Made by a program: the position numbers and the translations under genes
Notes under the pieces: generated by a model
What the model was told of the DNA's origin: nothing
The model's input: only the letters and a program-made list of their open reading frames with translations
Databases searched by the model: none
From: Bacillus sp. SD075
Lineage (GTDB): Bacteria > Bacillota > Bacilli > Bacillales > DSM-1321
DNA: 64,000 nucleotides
NCBI RefSeq assembly: GCF_017355165.1
Contig: NZ_JADILK010000004.1
Location: 165,244-229,243 of the forward strand
Direction of reading: 5' to 3'
Part shown: positions 55,253 to 64,000 of the stretch, one piece after another
Layout: every line of letters starts with the position of its first letter
Numbering within the stretch: the stretch's first letter is position 1

Positions 55253-56632
55253 TTATTGTAAATAGCCCATTAATAATGTGGCTAATCCGAAATAAATTAG
55301 AATGCTGATAAGGTCGTTGATAGTTGTAATGAAAGGGCCTGAAGCTACCGCTGGGTCGATTTTCATTTTATGCATGAGAAGTGGGACAATTGAACCGGCA
55401 AGTGTGGCAACGATCAGCGTTATGAAAATCGAAATACCGACTAATAATCCTAGCATAAAATCATCTTGCCAAAAATAGACGATAAAAATGATGGCAATTC
55501 CACATGTCAGGCCAATAATAAGGCCAGTTCCAGCCTCTCGAAGGACTAGTTTCCACTTACTTTCCTGTTCTAATTCACCTGTCGCGATCCCTCTGACCGC
55601 TACTGCCAATGCTTGTGTTCCTGTATTTCCAGCCATGCCGCCAATCAATGGAATAAATACAGCCAGAATCGCTTTTTGGCTTAGTGTCTCTTCGAATCGG
55701 CCGATCAAACTTGCAGTCAGCAAGCCTAAGAACAAGAGGATGACCAACCATGGCAGCCGTTTTTTTGCAGCTGTAAATGGACTCTTATCAACATGATCAA
55801 GATCAGATATACCTGCCAATTTTGAATAATCATCGGATGCCTCTTCATCCATGACATCAATGATATCATCAACCGTAATAATCCCTAACAAATGGTTTTG
55901 GAAATCGACGACCGGCACGGCAAGGAAGTTATAGTCCCTTATTTTTCGTGCCACCTCTTCCTGGTCTTCTGATACAGGTACGGAAACTACCCTGTCATCC
56001 ATTAATTCACCGATTAAAGCATCTTCATCAGCTATGATCAATGTCCTTAGCGATAAAACACCAAGCAGCTTCTTATCCTGATCGGTAACGAACACATAAT
56101 ATATCGTTTCCGCTTCCGGTGCTTCCCTTTTTAAGATTTGCATGGCTGATCGAGCCGTTTCGTTTGCTTCAATGGCAATGAACTCTGTCGTCATGATACT
56201 TCCTGCCGTAGATTCCTCATAGTTCAGAAGCTCCTGGATTTCACTTGCCGCTTCATCATCCATGATGGTCAAATAGCTTACGGCCTGCTCATCATTGATT
56301 TCATTCAGGACGTCAGCCGCATCATCCGCATACATATGGGAAAGCATATCGGCTGCGTAAGAAGGATTCATTTCAGCCAACAGGCTTTCGTAATCCTGTT
56401 CATCTATTTCTATATTTTCAAAAAGGTCCGCCATTTCTTCCGGTGACAAATATGTGTAAACGACGGATCTGAATTCATCTGACAAGCTTGTATAAAATTG
56501 AGCCTGATCATACGGATGCATTTCAAGGAACTCCGTACGAAATCGTGCTAGATTTTCCGTTTTAAGCGCTTCAAGCAAAAGCTCATTATTCATTTGACTA
56601 CTCTCCCGCTCCCGGTCCTTCATCTCCTCCAT
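55253..56632 (-). CDS. mgtE: Magnesium transporter MgtE
   Basis: 459 residues. N domain with repeated acidic helices (LSPEEMADLFENIEIDEQDY, DAADVLNEINDEQAVSYL), two CBS domains (about 135-260), then five membrane helices with PLIGGMAGNTGTQALAVAVR and the ion-path PFITTINDLISI. MgtE is a Mg2+ channel gated by Mg2+ at the N and CBS domains. AGGAGG fits ATG 56632 best. The 100-nt upstream gap is too short for a full M-box riboswitch. Confidence 0.92.
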   Translation of the reverse strand: MEEMKDRERESSQMNNELLLEALKTENLARFRTEFLEMHPYDQAQFYTSLSDEFRSVVYTYLSPEEMADLFENIEIDEQDYESLLAEMNPSYAADMLSHMYADDAADVLNEINDEQAVSYLTIMDDEAASEIQELLNYEESTAGSIMTTEFIAIEANETARSAMQILKREAPEAETIYYVFVTDQDKKLLGVLSLRTLIIADEDALIGELMDDRVVSVPVSEDQEEVARKIRDYNFLAVPVVDFQNHLLGIITVDDIIDVMDEEASDDYSKLAGISDLDHVDKSPFTAAKKRLPWLVILLFLGLLTASLIGRFEETLSQKAILAVFIPLIGGMAGNTGTQALAVAVRGIATGELEQESKWKLVLREAGTGLIIGLTCGIAIIFIVYFWQDDFMLGLLVGISIFITLIVATLAGSIVPLLMHKMKIDPAVASGPFITTINDLISILIYFGLATLLMGYLQ

Positions 56633-56745
56633 AACCATACACCTCCTAAAAGATATTTTTTCATTTCCTCGTTTATATTTTATTTTTTTAAATAATACTA
56701 TACTAATACCATAAACATATACAAAACAAACAAAGGGTGTGTCAA

Positions 56746-57489
56746 ATGAACATCGATATCATAGGGGACATTCATGGATGTTTCGCTGAATTCAGGCAGC
56801 TGACAGAAAAAATGGGCTATACATGGGAGTCCGGGTTTCCAATACATCCCTCTGGAAGGATTCTCGGCTTTGTAGGGGATTTAACCGATCGCGGTCCAAA
56901 TTCCCTACAAGTAATCGAGGTTGTCCATGAATTAGTCATTAACCAAAATATAGCAAGGTATGCCCCAGGTAACCACTGCAATAAATTGTATCGTTATTTT
57001 TCAGGCAATAAAGTTCAGATATCCCACGGTTTAGAGACTACTGTATCTGAATATGAATCACTGAACATTCGGGAGCAGAAGAAGATCCGAAAAAAATTCA
57101 TGGATCTGTATGAACGTTCACCACTTTATCAACTCATTGATGAAGGAAGATTGATCATTGCCCATGCAGGAATTCGCAGTGACTTTATTGGTCAATATAG
57201 CAGTAAGGTAAAAACCTTTGTCCTCTATGGTGATATCAATGGCTCCAAACATCCCGATGGGTCTCCGGTCAGGAAAGACTGGGCCCAATCATACAAAGGG
57301 GAAACATGGATCGTATATGGACACACACCTGTCCCTGAAGCTAGGCGAGTCAATCATACATACAACATTGATACAGGCTGCGTCTTCGGTGGAAAACTGA
57401 CGGCTGTCCGATATCCCGAAATGGATCTTCAAGAGGTACCTTCTACCATGCCATATATAGCGGAAAAATTCAGGACATCTTTTGATTAA
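56746..57489 (+). CDS. prpE: PrpE bis(5'-nucleosyl)-tetraphosphatase / PPP-type phosphatase
   Basis: 247 residues. Metallophosphoesterase motifs [42 protein letters not shown] and [10 protein letters not shown]. PrpE of B. subtilis cleaves diadenosine tetraphosphate and has Tyr-phosphatase activity; it acts in spore germination. AAAGGG before ATG 56746 decides against the GTG at 56737. Confidence 0.88.
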   Translation: MNIDIIGDIHGCFAEFRQLTEKMGYTWESGFPIHPSGRILGFVGDLTDRGPNSLQVIEVVHELVINQNIARYAPGNHCNKLYRYFSGNKVQISHGLETTVSEYESLNIREQKKIRKKFMDLYERSPLYQLIDEGRLIIAHAGIRSDFIGQYSSKVKTFVLYGDINGSKHPDGSPVRKDWAQSYKGETWIVYGHTPVPEARRVNHTYNIDTGCVFGGKLTAVRYPEMDLQEVPSTMPYIAEKFRTSFD

Positions 57490-57492
57490 CCA

Positions 57493-57522
57493 AAAAAACT
57501 CGCCATCTTGGTGAGTTTTTTT
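57493..57522 (+). terminator. Terminator of prpE
   Basis: aaactcgcc / ggtgagttt stem followed by T8. Confidence 0.8.
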
Positions 57523-57578
57523 TCGTTTATGGATTTTTTCATAAACTTGAATTCATTTTAATGCGCCACGTTATCAAG

Positions 57579-58493
57579 TCAGGAGCCCCATCCTTTACTT
57601 CCCTCGAGCAGACGGTTCATATCTTCTGGTAACTCTTCTTGAAACAACATCATCTTCTTTGTGAAAGGATGTAAAAATTTCAATTCAAAACAATGAAGGG
57701 CCTGACGAGGGATATCTCTCCTGTTCCCTCCATATAAATCATCACCAGCCAGCGGGTGACCAATATGCGCCATATGCACCCTGATTTGATGAGTACGCCC
57801 CGTTTGCAGTTCCAAATTAAGGAATGTACAGGAATCCGTGTATGCCAATACCTTAAATAGTGTACAGGCATACCGGCCATCCTCCCTGACTTCCCGTTCA
57901 ATGATGCTGGTCGATTTTCGTCCGATTGGTGCCACTATCTCTCCTATAGGTCCTTCAACGATTCCTTCAGCTATGGCTTGGTATCTCCGTTTAACCTTCC
58001 CAGATTTTTGCTGTTCGCTTAAAAGATGATGGATATGCCGGTGCTTGGCAATCAAAACCAGACCGGAAGTGTCCCGGTCAAGCCGTGTAACAATATGGAT
58101 CGTTGCCTGAATTCCCGTCTTCCTATAGTAACCAGCCAAGCCATTCGCCAGACTGCCGTTGGGATGCTCCCGGGAAGGAATGGTATTCATGGAAGGAGGC
58201 TTGGCCACCACCAATACAAACTCATCTTCATACCTGACATTCAGGGGGATGGGTTCCGGCAAGAGACCTTCGCTTGCCTGTTCCGGCGGAAATATGACGG
58301 TGACGATGTCACCAGTTTCAATCCGTTCTCTTACGGTTACTTCTTCGCCGTTCAACTGGATATACCCACCTTTAAACTTAATATCCGTTAATGCTCGTTT
58401 TGAAATATCGCATTTGCTGAGGAACTCTCGCAATAAAGAGCCAGAATCCTCTTCAAAAACCGACCAGGTCAAAGAAAAGTTTTGATTTGACAT
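57579..58493 (-). CDS. yjbO: RluD-family pseudouridine synthase (YjbO)
   Basis: 304 residues. An S4-like N-terminal part (GGYIQLNGEEVTVRERIETG) and the RluA/RluD catalytic motif HIVTRLDRDTSGLVLIAK (Asp) followed by ELQTGRTHQIRVHMAHIGHP. It makes pseudouridine in rRNA or tRNA; the position is unknown for YjbO. It lies 17 nt downstream of nadK in the yjbM-nadK-yjbO set. Confidence 0.9.
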   Translation of the reverse strand: MSNQNFSLTWSVFEEDSGSLLREFLSKCDISKRALTDIKFKGGYIQLNGEEVTVRERIETGDIVTVIFPPEQASEGLLPEPIPLNVRYEDEFVLVVAKPPSMNTIPSREHPNGSLANGLAGYYRKTGIQATIHIVTRLDRDTSGLVLIAKHRHIHHLLSEQQKSGKVKRRYQAIAEGIVEGPIGEIVAPIGRKSTSIIEREVREDGRYACTLFKVLAYTDSCTFLNLELQTGRTHQIRVHMAHIGHPLAGDDLYGGNRRDIPRQALHCFELKFLHPFTKKMMLFQEELPEDMNRLLEGSKGWGS

Positions 58494-58510
58494 GAGGTGA
58501 GTCTATCTCC

Positions 58511-59305
58511 TTAGTTAGCAATAAATGAATCATGCACTCTCTTCCAGAATGGAAAAGGGCGGAATCTGGCAAATCGGATCTTTTCATCTGCCACTCGGCA
58601 CTGTATCGACTTTACATCTTCTTGTAGCAAGGACAGATGGTCGATCGTAATTTGAAAATTGACGGCATTGACCGGCCTGAACATACATGTATGATGCGCC
58701 GGCAGCAGAAGAGGCGATCCTACCGTCCTAAACACCCGGTTATTAATGGATGCCAATTCGGTAATCTGTATGGCATCGATGGATGGATGGACGATGGCCC
58801 CGCCAAGCGCCTTATTATAAGCCGTGCTTCCAGATGGCGTTGCAATACATAAACCATCTCCACGGAACGTCTCGAAATGCTGGCCGCGTATTTCAACGTC
58901 CATGACGAGCGTCCCTTCAACACTTTTGACTGTCGATTCATTCAAAGCCAAAAATCTGGCTTCCCGTCCTCCATGCTGATAACGGACGATCGTTTCGAGC
59001 AGTGGATATTCCACTATTTGAAACGGGGTTTTTGCTAAAGCTATTACCAATTTTTCAATTTCATCAGGGGTCCAATCTGCATAAAAACCAAGATGTCCTG
59101 TATGTACACCAACAAAGGCGGTTTTATCCAATCGATTCTTATAACGGTGAAAAGCATATAATAAAGTGCCATCACCACCGACAGAAATGACAATATCCGG
59201 CTGATCCTCGTCATATTCCAACTGAAAGTCCTGAAGATACGTCCGCATCCTTTGCATTAAAGTATTCGATTTCGCATCTCCTTTTGACGTAATCGCGAAT
59301 TTCAT
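58511..59305 (-). CDS. nadK: NAD kinase
   Basis: 264 residues. NAD-kinase signatures: [20 protein letters not shown] (GGDGT), [22 protein letters not shown] and [20 protein letters not shown]. Makes NADP+ from NAD+ and ATP. Middle gene of the set, 50 nt after yjbM. Confidence 0.94.
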   Translation of the reverse strand: MKFAITSKGDAKSNTLMQRMRTYLQDFQLEYDEDQPDIVISVGGDGTLLYAFHRYKNRLDKTAFVGVHTGHLGFYADWTPDEIEKLVIALAKTPFQIVEYPLLETIVRYQHGGREARFLALNESTVKSVEGTLVMDVEIRGQHFETFRGDGLCIATPSGSTAYNKALGGAIVHPSIDAIQITELASINNRVFRTVGSPLLLPAHHTCMFRPVNAVNFQITIDHLSLLQEDVKSIQCRVADEKIRFARFRPFPFWKRVHDSFIAN

Positions 59306-59355
59306 GTAATCCCACCTTACAAATTAGATTTCTTCCTTTTTACCCATTCATGCGT

Positions 59356-59976
59356 TCAAGAATCTTTCTTCCTGGAAAACAGACGCTGCGCTTCCTGGAT
59401 TTCCGTACGGATTTGCGACATCTCCGCATCCAGCAGGAAGGCCGCTTCCGCCGCACGTTTGAGTCGCAGTTGAATATCTTCCGGGAAAATGCCTTTGTAT
59501 TTATAATTTAAAGAATGTTCAATCGTCGCCCAAAAATTCATTGCAAGAGTCCTGATTTGAATTTCGGCAAGGATATTTTTTTCGCCATGGATCGTCTGGA
59601 CCGGGTAACGGATTACAACATGATAAGAACGATAGCCGCTTGCTTTTTTATGGGAAATATAATTCCTCTCCTCGACTATCTCGAAGTCATTGCGGCCTCG
59701 TAATAGTTCAACTACCTGTTCGATATCATCCACGAACTGGCACATCATGCGAAGCCCTGCAATATCCTGAATTTCAGTTCCCAATTTATCAATGGGAATA
59801 TCCTTCAGGCTCGCCTTATCCAAAATGCTGACAATCGGTTTTACCCTTCCTGTTACAAATTCGATCGGTGAATGAATATTCTCTCTTTCAAACTGTTTCC
59901 TCAATCCCTTTAACTTAACCTTTAATTCTTCGACTGCCTGAGTATAAGGCGCCAAGAAATCGTCCCAACTCTCCAT
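59356..59976 (-). CDS. relQ: Small alarmone synthetase YjbM (RelQ/SasB)
   Basis: 206 residues. A single RelA_SpoT synthetase domain: PIEFVTGRVKPIVSILDKA, DIAGLRMMCQFVDDIEQVVE, GYRSYHVVIRYPV, EIQIRTLAMNFWATIEHSLN. Makes (p)ppGpp without a hydrolase domain. First gene of the minus-strand set. ATG 59976 is preferred over GTG 59982. Confidence 0.92.
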   Translation of the reverse strand: MESWDDFLAPYTQAVEELKVKLKGLRKQFERENIHSPIEFVTGRVKPIVSILDKASLKDIPIDKLGTEIQDIAGLRMMCQFVDDIEQVVELLRGRNDFEIVEERNYISHKKASGYRSYHVVIRYPVQTIHGEKNILAEIQIRTLAMNFWATIEHSLNYKYKGIFPEDIQLRLKRAAEAAFLLDAEMSQIRTEIQEAQRLFSRKKDS

Positions 59977-60292
59977 TGCCACACCACCTATATCTATCTA
60001 AAAAGCGCCTGTTCAACTCTGGTATGGGCAGAACGCTCTCCTAAATCCAGGAGTCACATGACTTTATGCCAATTCACAACTGGATCCTATTAAATCTCTA
60101 TCTAGCAAAAAGTATGTATTAAATTTCTATATACGATAATCCAATTCCAATGCTCAACGTTTATATTTTATCATATCCTGCAATTGATTCCTAAATATTC
60201 AAGTACAATAAAAAAAATTATTGAATTCAATTTGACAGCTGGAATGGTTCTTATATGATTAACCTAAGAATCAGCCAGAAAGGAAGGAACAA
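59977..60292. other. Divergent intergenic region relQ / yjbK
   Basis: Carries promoters for both directions; no gene or RNA recognised. Confidence 0.5.
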
Positions 60293-60871
60293 ATGAACCA
60301 GCATATTGAAATTGAATATAAAAACCTCTTAAGCGAAAAAGAATTTCGACAACTGATCGAATACTTTGATGTCGGGGCATCGAACTTTAAAACACAGCAA
60401 AATCATTACTTCGATACACGCGGATTCTCTTTGAAAAATCAAGAATCCGCGCTTAGGATCCGGGAGAAAAACGGGCGTTATGAGCTGACTTTAAAACAGC
60501 CCGCTACAGAAGGGTTATTGGAAACGAATCAAGATATTCCTGAAGAAACCGCCTATGCGTTTCTGAAACATAACACATTCCCTGATGGCGAGATCCAACA
60601 TCTTATCCTCGAATGCGGAATTGATCCAAAAGACTTTACCTGCTTTGGGACATTAAAGACGGACCGTTTTGAATGTCCTTACAAAGAGGGTTTACTTGTT
60701 TTAGATCATAGTTCGTATTTGAACCAGGAAGACTTTGAGCTTGAATATGAAGTATCGGATGCAATAGCCGGGAAAAAAAATTTCCTGACCCTCCTTGAAA
60801 CCCTACAAATTCCCTTAAGGGAAACCGAAAATAAAGTTAAGAGGTTTTATCGTGCCAAATTTCAGGAATAA
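60293..60871 (+). CDS. yjbK: CYTH-domain protein YjbK (triphosphate tunnel enzyme)
   Basis: 192 residues. N-terminal EIEYKNLLSEKEF is the ExExK signature, with NHYFDTRGFSLKNQESALRI, ELTLKQPA and ELEYEV following. CYTH proteins are triphosphate tunnel phosphatases; YjbK's natural substrate is not settled. It is next to the (p)ppGpp synthetase as in B. subtilis. Confidence 0.88.
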   Translation: MNQHIEIEYKNLLSEKEFRQLIEYFDVGASNFKTQQNHYFDTRGFSLKNQESALRIREKNGRYELTLKQPATEGLLETNQDIPEETAYAFLKHNTFPDGEIQHLILECGIDPKDFTCFGTLKTDRFECPYKEGLLVLDHSSYLNQEDFELEYEVSDAIAGKKNFLTLLETLQIPLRETENKVKRFYRAKFQE

Positions 60872-60902
60872 TCCTGTTTGAACCCATTCGGAGGTGGAGA
60901 GT

Positions 60903-61559
60903 TTGAAAATCCAAGATTTCAAAACTTTTATGGAATTGCAGGCAATCCAGCAATTCACAAATGGCAACATCATAAATACAAATTCATCTCGATCCGTTTT
61001 CCAGGACATGCTCTCGGAACTGGTTTCGGGTGATGCTCTTGAAAGCACTTCGCAGACATTGGGTTCCTTATTATCCAGTGTGGAAGCGGAAACGAAGTCC
61101 TTTCTTCAACCCGGCGGCCTGACATCCATGAACATCAATCCGATATCCACTGCCCATCCTAACAATCAGAGCGCCGAAACCGTAACAAACTATGATCATA
61201 TCATCAGCAAGGCGGCCAGTTTATATAATCTCCCGAAAAAACTGATTATGTCTGTCATTAAACAAGAATCGAACTTCAACCCTGAAGCCACCAGTTATGC
61301 GGGTGCAATTGGCCTTATGCAGTTAATGCCAGCGACTGCAAAAAGCCTTGGCGTAAATGATGCAACCGATCCAGAACAAAACATCATGGGCGGGAGTAAA
61401 TATTTAAGTCAAATGATGGCACGCTATGACGGGGACATCCAAGTTGCCCTAGCTGCTTATAATGCAGGGCCAGGAAACGTCGATAAATATAACGGCATCC
61501 CGCCTTTTAAAGAAACTCAGAACTATGTTCAAAAAGTTTACGGCACATTTTCAAGCTAA
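60903..61559 (+). CDS. cwlQ: Lytic transglycosylase CwlQ (YjbJ)
   Basis: About 218 residues. The C-terminal SLT domain has the catalytic Glu in MSVIKQESNFNPEATSYAGA and the AIGLMQLMPATAKSLG and VALAAYNAGPGNVDKY motifs. CwlQ of B. subtilis is a bifunctional muramidase and lytic transglycosylase. No signal peptide is visible, as in the known protein. GGAGG fits a TTG at 60903; a GTG at 60894 is less well spaced. Confidence 0.87.
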   Translation: MKIQDFKTFMELQAIQQFTNGNIINTNSSRSVFQDMLSELVSGDALESTSQTLGSLLSSVEAETKSFLQPGGLTSMNINPISTAHPNNQSAETVTNYDHIISKAASLYNLPKKLIMSVIKQESNFNPEATSYAGAIGLMQLMPATAKSLGVNDATDPEQNIMGGSKYLSQMMARYDGDIQVALAAYNAGPGNVDKYNGIPPFKETQNYVQKVYGTFSS

Positions 61560-61791
61560 AGCAGACTGACCCTGTGTTTTGTGACGGGTCAGTTTTTTCA
61601 TGTCTATATATGCTTCTTCCACGAACCTATAACAATCGGGAAAGTTATCCGAAGGCTATCGTTTCCGATCATTCCCCTGTGTCATATTACAGATGTAAAA
61701 TTTTCTTTAAGCTATATATTTGTTATATCAGTACGTCATTGATAAAATATGAATAAATATCAACCATCTTTCTTTAAAAGGAGTAATCAAC

Positions 61792-62196
61792 ATGATGCAA
61801 GGGAACCCTACACCATATGAATTAATTGGAGAAGGGCAATTACACAAATTAATTGATGTGTTTTACTCCAACGTTAGCCAACACCCGGATCTGCAGCCAA
61901 TATTCCCTGACGATTTAACTGAAACGGTCCGTAAGCAAAAACAATTTATGACTCAATATTTAGGCGGTCCCTCTTTATATACCGAAGAGCATGGCCATCC
62001 TATGTTGCGGGCTCGACATATACCTTTTGAAATTACACCAGAACGTGCGAAAGCATGGCTCTCTTGCATGTATCAAGCTATGGACGAAGTTGGCCTTGAG
62101 GGTGAGATTAGGGAGTTTTTCTATCACCGCCTCTATTTGACGGCACAGCATATGATCAATACATCCGGAACTGACGGGAAAGGAGAAGACAGTTGA
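61792..62196 (+). CDS. yjbI: Truncated haemoglobin YjbI
   Basis: 134 residues, group II 2/2 globin: PYELIGEGQLHKLIDVFYSN, FPDDLTETVRKQKQFMTQYL, GGPSLYTEEHGHPMLRARH, and the proximal histidine likely in that HGHPMLRARHIPFEI region. Binds haem and O2. It overlaps spxH by four bases, matching the paired genes of B. subtilis. Confidence 0.9.
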   Translation: MMQGNPTPYELIGEGQLHKLIDVFYSNVSQHPDLQPIFPDDLTETVRKQKQFMTQYLGGPSLYTEEHGHPMLRARHIPFEITPERAKAWLSCMYQAMDEVGLEGEIREFFYHRLYLTAQHMINTSGTDGKGEDS

Positions 62197-63086
62197 GCGC
62201 ACAAAAACCAGTTTTCAATATTTCCGATTGGATCAAGACGCAGCATTGCTATGATATAGGAAAAAAGCCAATTGAAATTTATGTTTTTGTTGATCCGCTT
62301 TGTCCAGAATGCTGGGGCTTAGAACCAATTATTAGGAAATTACAGATAGAATATGGCCAATTGTTCAGTTTACGCCATGTTTTAAGCGGTAAAATCGATT
62401 CTCTTAATATGGGGAAAAATAAAAATTATGAAAACATTGCTCAAGTTTGGGAAAAGACAGCCAGCCGCTCGGGAATGTCCTGCGACGGGAGCCTTTGGTC
62501 CGAAAACCCAATCTCTTCTCCATACACAGCTTCCATCGCAATAAAAGCAGCGGAATTGCAAGGCCGTAAATTGGCCATCCGCTTTTTAAGGCAGCTTCAA
62601 GAATATGTATTCATAGGAAAAAGGGATATATCCAATATCGAAGTCTTGACCGAATGTGCCAAAATGGTTGGATTGGATGTGGAGGAATTCCTTTATGACA
62701 TCAATTCTTCCAGTGCAGCTAAAGGCTTTCAGTGTGACATGAAAATCACAAGCGAAATGGAAGTCACAGAAATACCTTCCCTTGTTTTTTTCAATCAAAA
62801 TATTGAAGAAGAGGGAATTAAAGTTTCGGGTGTCTATTCTTACGAGGTATATGTTCAAATTTTAGAAGATATGCTGAATGGCCTTCCCGCCCCTGCAACT
62901 CCCCCCTCTCTCGAAGAGTTTTTAAGCTGTTTCAAACTAGTGGCCACAAAGGAAATTGAAACAGTTTATAATATGAATAAGAATAACGTCGAGTTGGAAA
63001 TGAAAAAACTTGTTTTAAAACAGTTGGCAGAGAAAATACCTGCTAAATACGGAACGTTTTGGAGATATACAAAGAAGCAGTCATGA
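62193..63086 (+). CDS. spxH: ClpXP adaptor SpxH (YjbH)
   Basis: 297 residues. A DsbA-like thioredoxin fold with VDPLCPECWGLEPIIRK (CxxC), and FLRQLQEYVFIGKRDISNIE. SpxH presents the stress regulator Spx to ClpXP; disulfide stress releases it. Starts at TTG with AAAGGAG, overlapping yjbI by four bases. The stop codon lies inside the terminator hairpin at 63071-63103. Confidence 0.9.
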   Translation: MSAQKPVFNISDWIKTQHCYDIGKKPIEIYVFVDPLCPECWGLEPIIRKLQIEYGQLFSLRHVLSGKIDSLNMGKNKNYENIAQVWEKTASRSGMSCDGSLWSENPISSPYTASIAIKAAELQGRKLAIRFLRQLQEYVFIGKRDISNIEVLTECAKMVGLDVEEFLYDINSSSAAKGFQCDMKITSEMEVTEIPSLVFFNQNIEEEGIKVSGVYSYEVYVQILEDMLNGLPAPATPPSLEEFLSCFKLVATKEIETVYNMNKNNVELEMKKLVLKQLAEKIPAKYGTFWRYTKKQS

Positions 63087-63103
63087 ATTTGACTGCTTCT
63101 TTG
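63071..63103 (+). terminator. Terminator overlapping the end of spxH
   Basis: aaagaagcagtca / tgactgcttcttt stem. The spxH stop TGA sits at its loop side. Confidence 0.85.
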
Positions 63104-63119
63104 TATGTTATATAAAAAA

Positions 63120-63237
63120 GAAAAAACCATGCAAATCAAAAGATTGCATGGTTTTTTTATAAGAAATAAGGGGATGGGAGAAATTTTTTCACGATCAAAC
63201 AAAGGGGTATAAGTTTGTTTGTGATTTACTTCACAAT
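63120..63237 (-). ncRNA. roxS: Small RNA RoxS (RsaE), proximal copy
   Basis: About 115 nt on the minus strand. From memory it matches RoxS/RsaE: unpaired acccctttgttt and aaatttctcccatcccctt (the C-rich seeds that pair with Shine-Dalgarno sites), then a terminator ccatgcaatc / gattgcatgg with T7. The promoter is TTGAAA, 18 bp, TATATT (63242-63271). A perfect Rex operator (63219-63236) lies over the start point, and a tgtgaa-agttacaca element is upstream (likely ResD). RoxS lowers translation of central-metabolism mRNAs under NADH or NO stress. Its position next to spxH matches B. subtilis. Confidence 0.85.
63219..63236. promoter_or_regulatory. Rex operator of roxS copy 1
   Basis: ttgtgatttacttcacaa, matching the TTGTGAA-N4-TTCACAA Rex consensus up to one change; overlaps the inferred start site. 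NADH would release Rex. Confidence 0.8.
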
Positions 63238-63404
63238 AAATAATATAACAGATAACCCCTTTAAGTTTCAACTATATGTGTAACTTTTCACAAATTGTTC
63301 ACAATATATATTTTTTGTATAGAGCTAAATAAGAGCCCTTTTTAATTTAAATTCATAAGTATTTTTGATATATGCTTCATATCATGGATAGGGAATAATC
63401 ATTG

Positions 63405-63422
63405 TTGTGAAATAAATCACAA
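63405..63422. promoter_or_regulatory. Second Rex-type operator, target unclear
   Basis: ttgtgaaataaatcacaa between the two roxS copies. No gene start with a clear promoter was found beside it; it may serve a short plus-strand transcript or be a relic. Confidence 0.65.
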
Positions 63423-63514
63423 TTATCTATCATCATTTCATTTTATTACTTTATCTTTTGTTCAACTTTTGTTACAACCGGTTCCATTTTAATCTTTTTA
63501 CTTTTGATGCAAAT

Positions 63515-63637
63515 GAAAAACCCCGGCAAATCGCGAAATTTGCTGGGGTTTTCATCTATTTATACGAATAAGGGGATGGGAGAAATTTCACGACGAACAA
63601 ACAAAGGGGTATATGTTTGGGATGTGATAACTTCTAT
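63515..63637 (-). ncRNA. roxS: Small RNA RoxS (RsaE), distal copy
   Basis: Second copy on the minus strand. Shares caaacatataccccttt and aaatttctcccatcccctta with copy 1; the terminator differs (ccccagcaaattt / aatttgccgggg region, 63517-63552). The promoter is TTGCAA, 18 bp, TATAGT. The distance from -10 to the first conserved base is 24 nt in both copies. The upstream tgtgaagttacgcac also matches copy 1. The Rex-site position is degenerate (atagaagttatcacatc), so control likely differs. Confidence 0.8.
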
Positions 63638-63791
63638 ATCTGTACTATAGCAGATTATACACCTTATTTGCAAGAACTTTGTGCGTAACTTCACATTATT
63701 GTCATATTCTTAGAATACTGCTTATTCTAAAACATACTATCTAATAAAGTGCAGATGGGCTTTTACTGCTGCCAGGTTGGAGGTGACCAAA

Positions 63792-63956
63792 TTGAAAGGC
63801 TTTATTCTACTCATACTCTTGATCGGGTCGCTATTTGTCCAGCTACTCGGTATCATGAATCTCATTCCTCTGTATTTTACCTCCCCTATTTTATTTTTTG
63901 TTTTGTTCATAATTCTTCATAGCTTAAATCAGAGAAACCGTTTTAAAGGATTATGA
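63792..63956 (+). CDS. Small two-helix membrane protein
   Basis: 54 residues from a TTG with GGAGGTG upstream: MKGFILLILLIGSLFVQLLG, then a second hydrophobic run (SPILFFVLFIILH) and a basic tail. Looks like a small membrane peptide; B. subtilis YizD in this neighbourhood is of similar size, but I cannot confirm identity. Confidence 0.55.
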   Translation: MKGFILLILLIGSLFVQLLGIMNLIPLYFTSPILFFVLFIILHSLNQRNRFKGL

Positions 63957-63979
63957 CGGACATCCATATAACTTGAAAA

Positions 63980-64000
63980 GGACCCGATGTGCTCGGGTCC
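63980..64000 (+). terminator. Terminator at window edge
   Basis: ggacccga-tgtgc-tcgggtcc hairpin; the T tract would be outside the window. Confidence 0.7.

Noticed and set aside
56640..56736. M-box magnesium riboswitch before mgtE
   Set aside because: The gap to the divergent prpE is about 100 nt, too short, and no matching stems are seen.
63175..63650. Duplicated plus-strand micro-ORFs (MGEISRxxNKGV-like) with ribosome-like sites
   Set aside because: The conserved DNA is explained by the minus-strand RoxS copies; the GGGG runs are the complement of their C-rich seeds.

Overview
The window is chromosomal DNA of a spore-forming, low-GC Gram-positive rod, a Bacillus-type organism (Peribacillus or a near relative is my inference). 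The evidence is strong AGGAGG-type ribosome sites, many spore genes (cotH, cotX, cotO, spoVIF, spoVAC-AD-AE, YjcZ), and gene neighbourhoods that match the yjb/yjc region of Bacillus subtilis (spxH-yjbI-cwlQ-yjbK-yjbM-nadK-yjbO, prpE, mgtE, fabI-cotO, yjcA, spoVIF, yjcD, cotX, yjcF-yjcG-yjcH).

Layout. 1-15.4 kb holds metabolic and transport genes: a partial RNA methyltransferase, CotH, a frameshifted Gly/Ala-rich gene, a DUF3870/acyl-CoA dehydrogenase/CoA-transferase cassette, an NrnA-like phosphoesterase, an Ssu-type sulfonate ABC transporter, a YhgE/Pip protein, and aldose epimerase with a sugar transporter. 15.5-17.7 kb holds a tRNA-like relic, a DJ-1/PfpI protein and TruA.

About 17.75-39.85 kb is an AT-rich genomic island in a tRNA-Val(GAC) gene. 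A 47-bp direct repeat of the tRNA 3' half marks both ends. A tyrosine integrase sits beside the intact tRNA, and paired arm-type repeats lie just inside each end. The cargo is defensive: a reverse transcriptase-nitrilase fusion (DRT type 1), a stand-alone GIY-YIG protein, and a BREX type 3 operon (brxF-brxC-pglX-pglZ-brxA). The BREX helicase survives only as a broken remnant downstream of brxA. The island also carries an HUH-type rolling-circle Rep, a degenerate Rep-like partner, three copies of a small excisionase-like gene (one truncated), two copies of a conserved origin-like block, and a roughly 520-nt, gene-free, hairpin-rich stretch that looks like a long structured RNA. I infer that the island grew by stacking of related small elements.

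39.9-42.4 kb is a scar zone with a Cys/His-repeat protein carrying a C1q-like end and a second tRNA half-copy. From 42.4 kb on the DNA is conserved backbone: the yjcH-G-F cluster, coat genes, yjcD helicase, a YhcN-SpoVAC-AD-AE dipicolinate-channel cluster, cotO and a paralogue, fabI behind a FapR operator, mgtE, prpE, yjbO-nadK-yjbM, yjbK-cwlQ and yjbI-spxH. Beyond spxH, on the minus strand, are two tandem copies of the redox-controlled small RNA RoxS (RsaE). The proximal copy has an intact Rex operator and the distal copy a decayed one.
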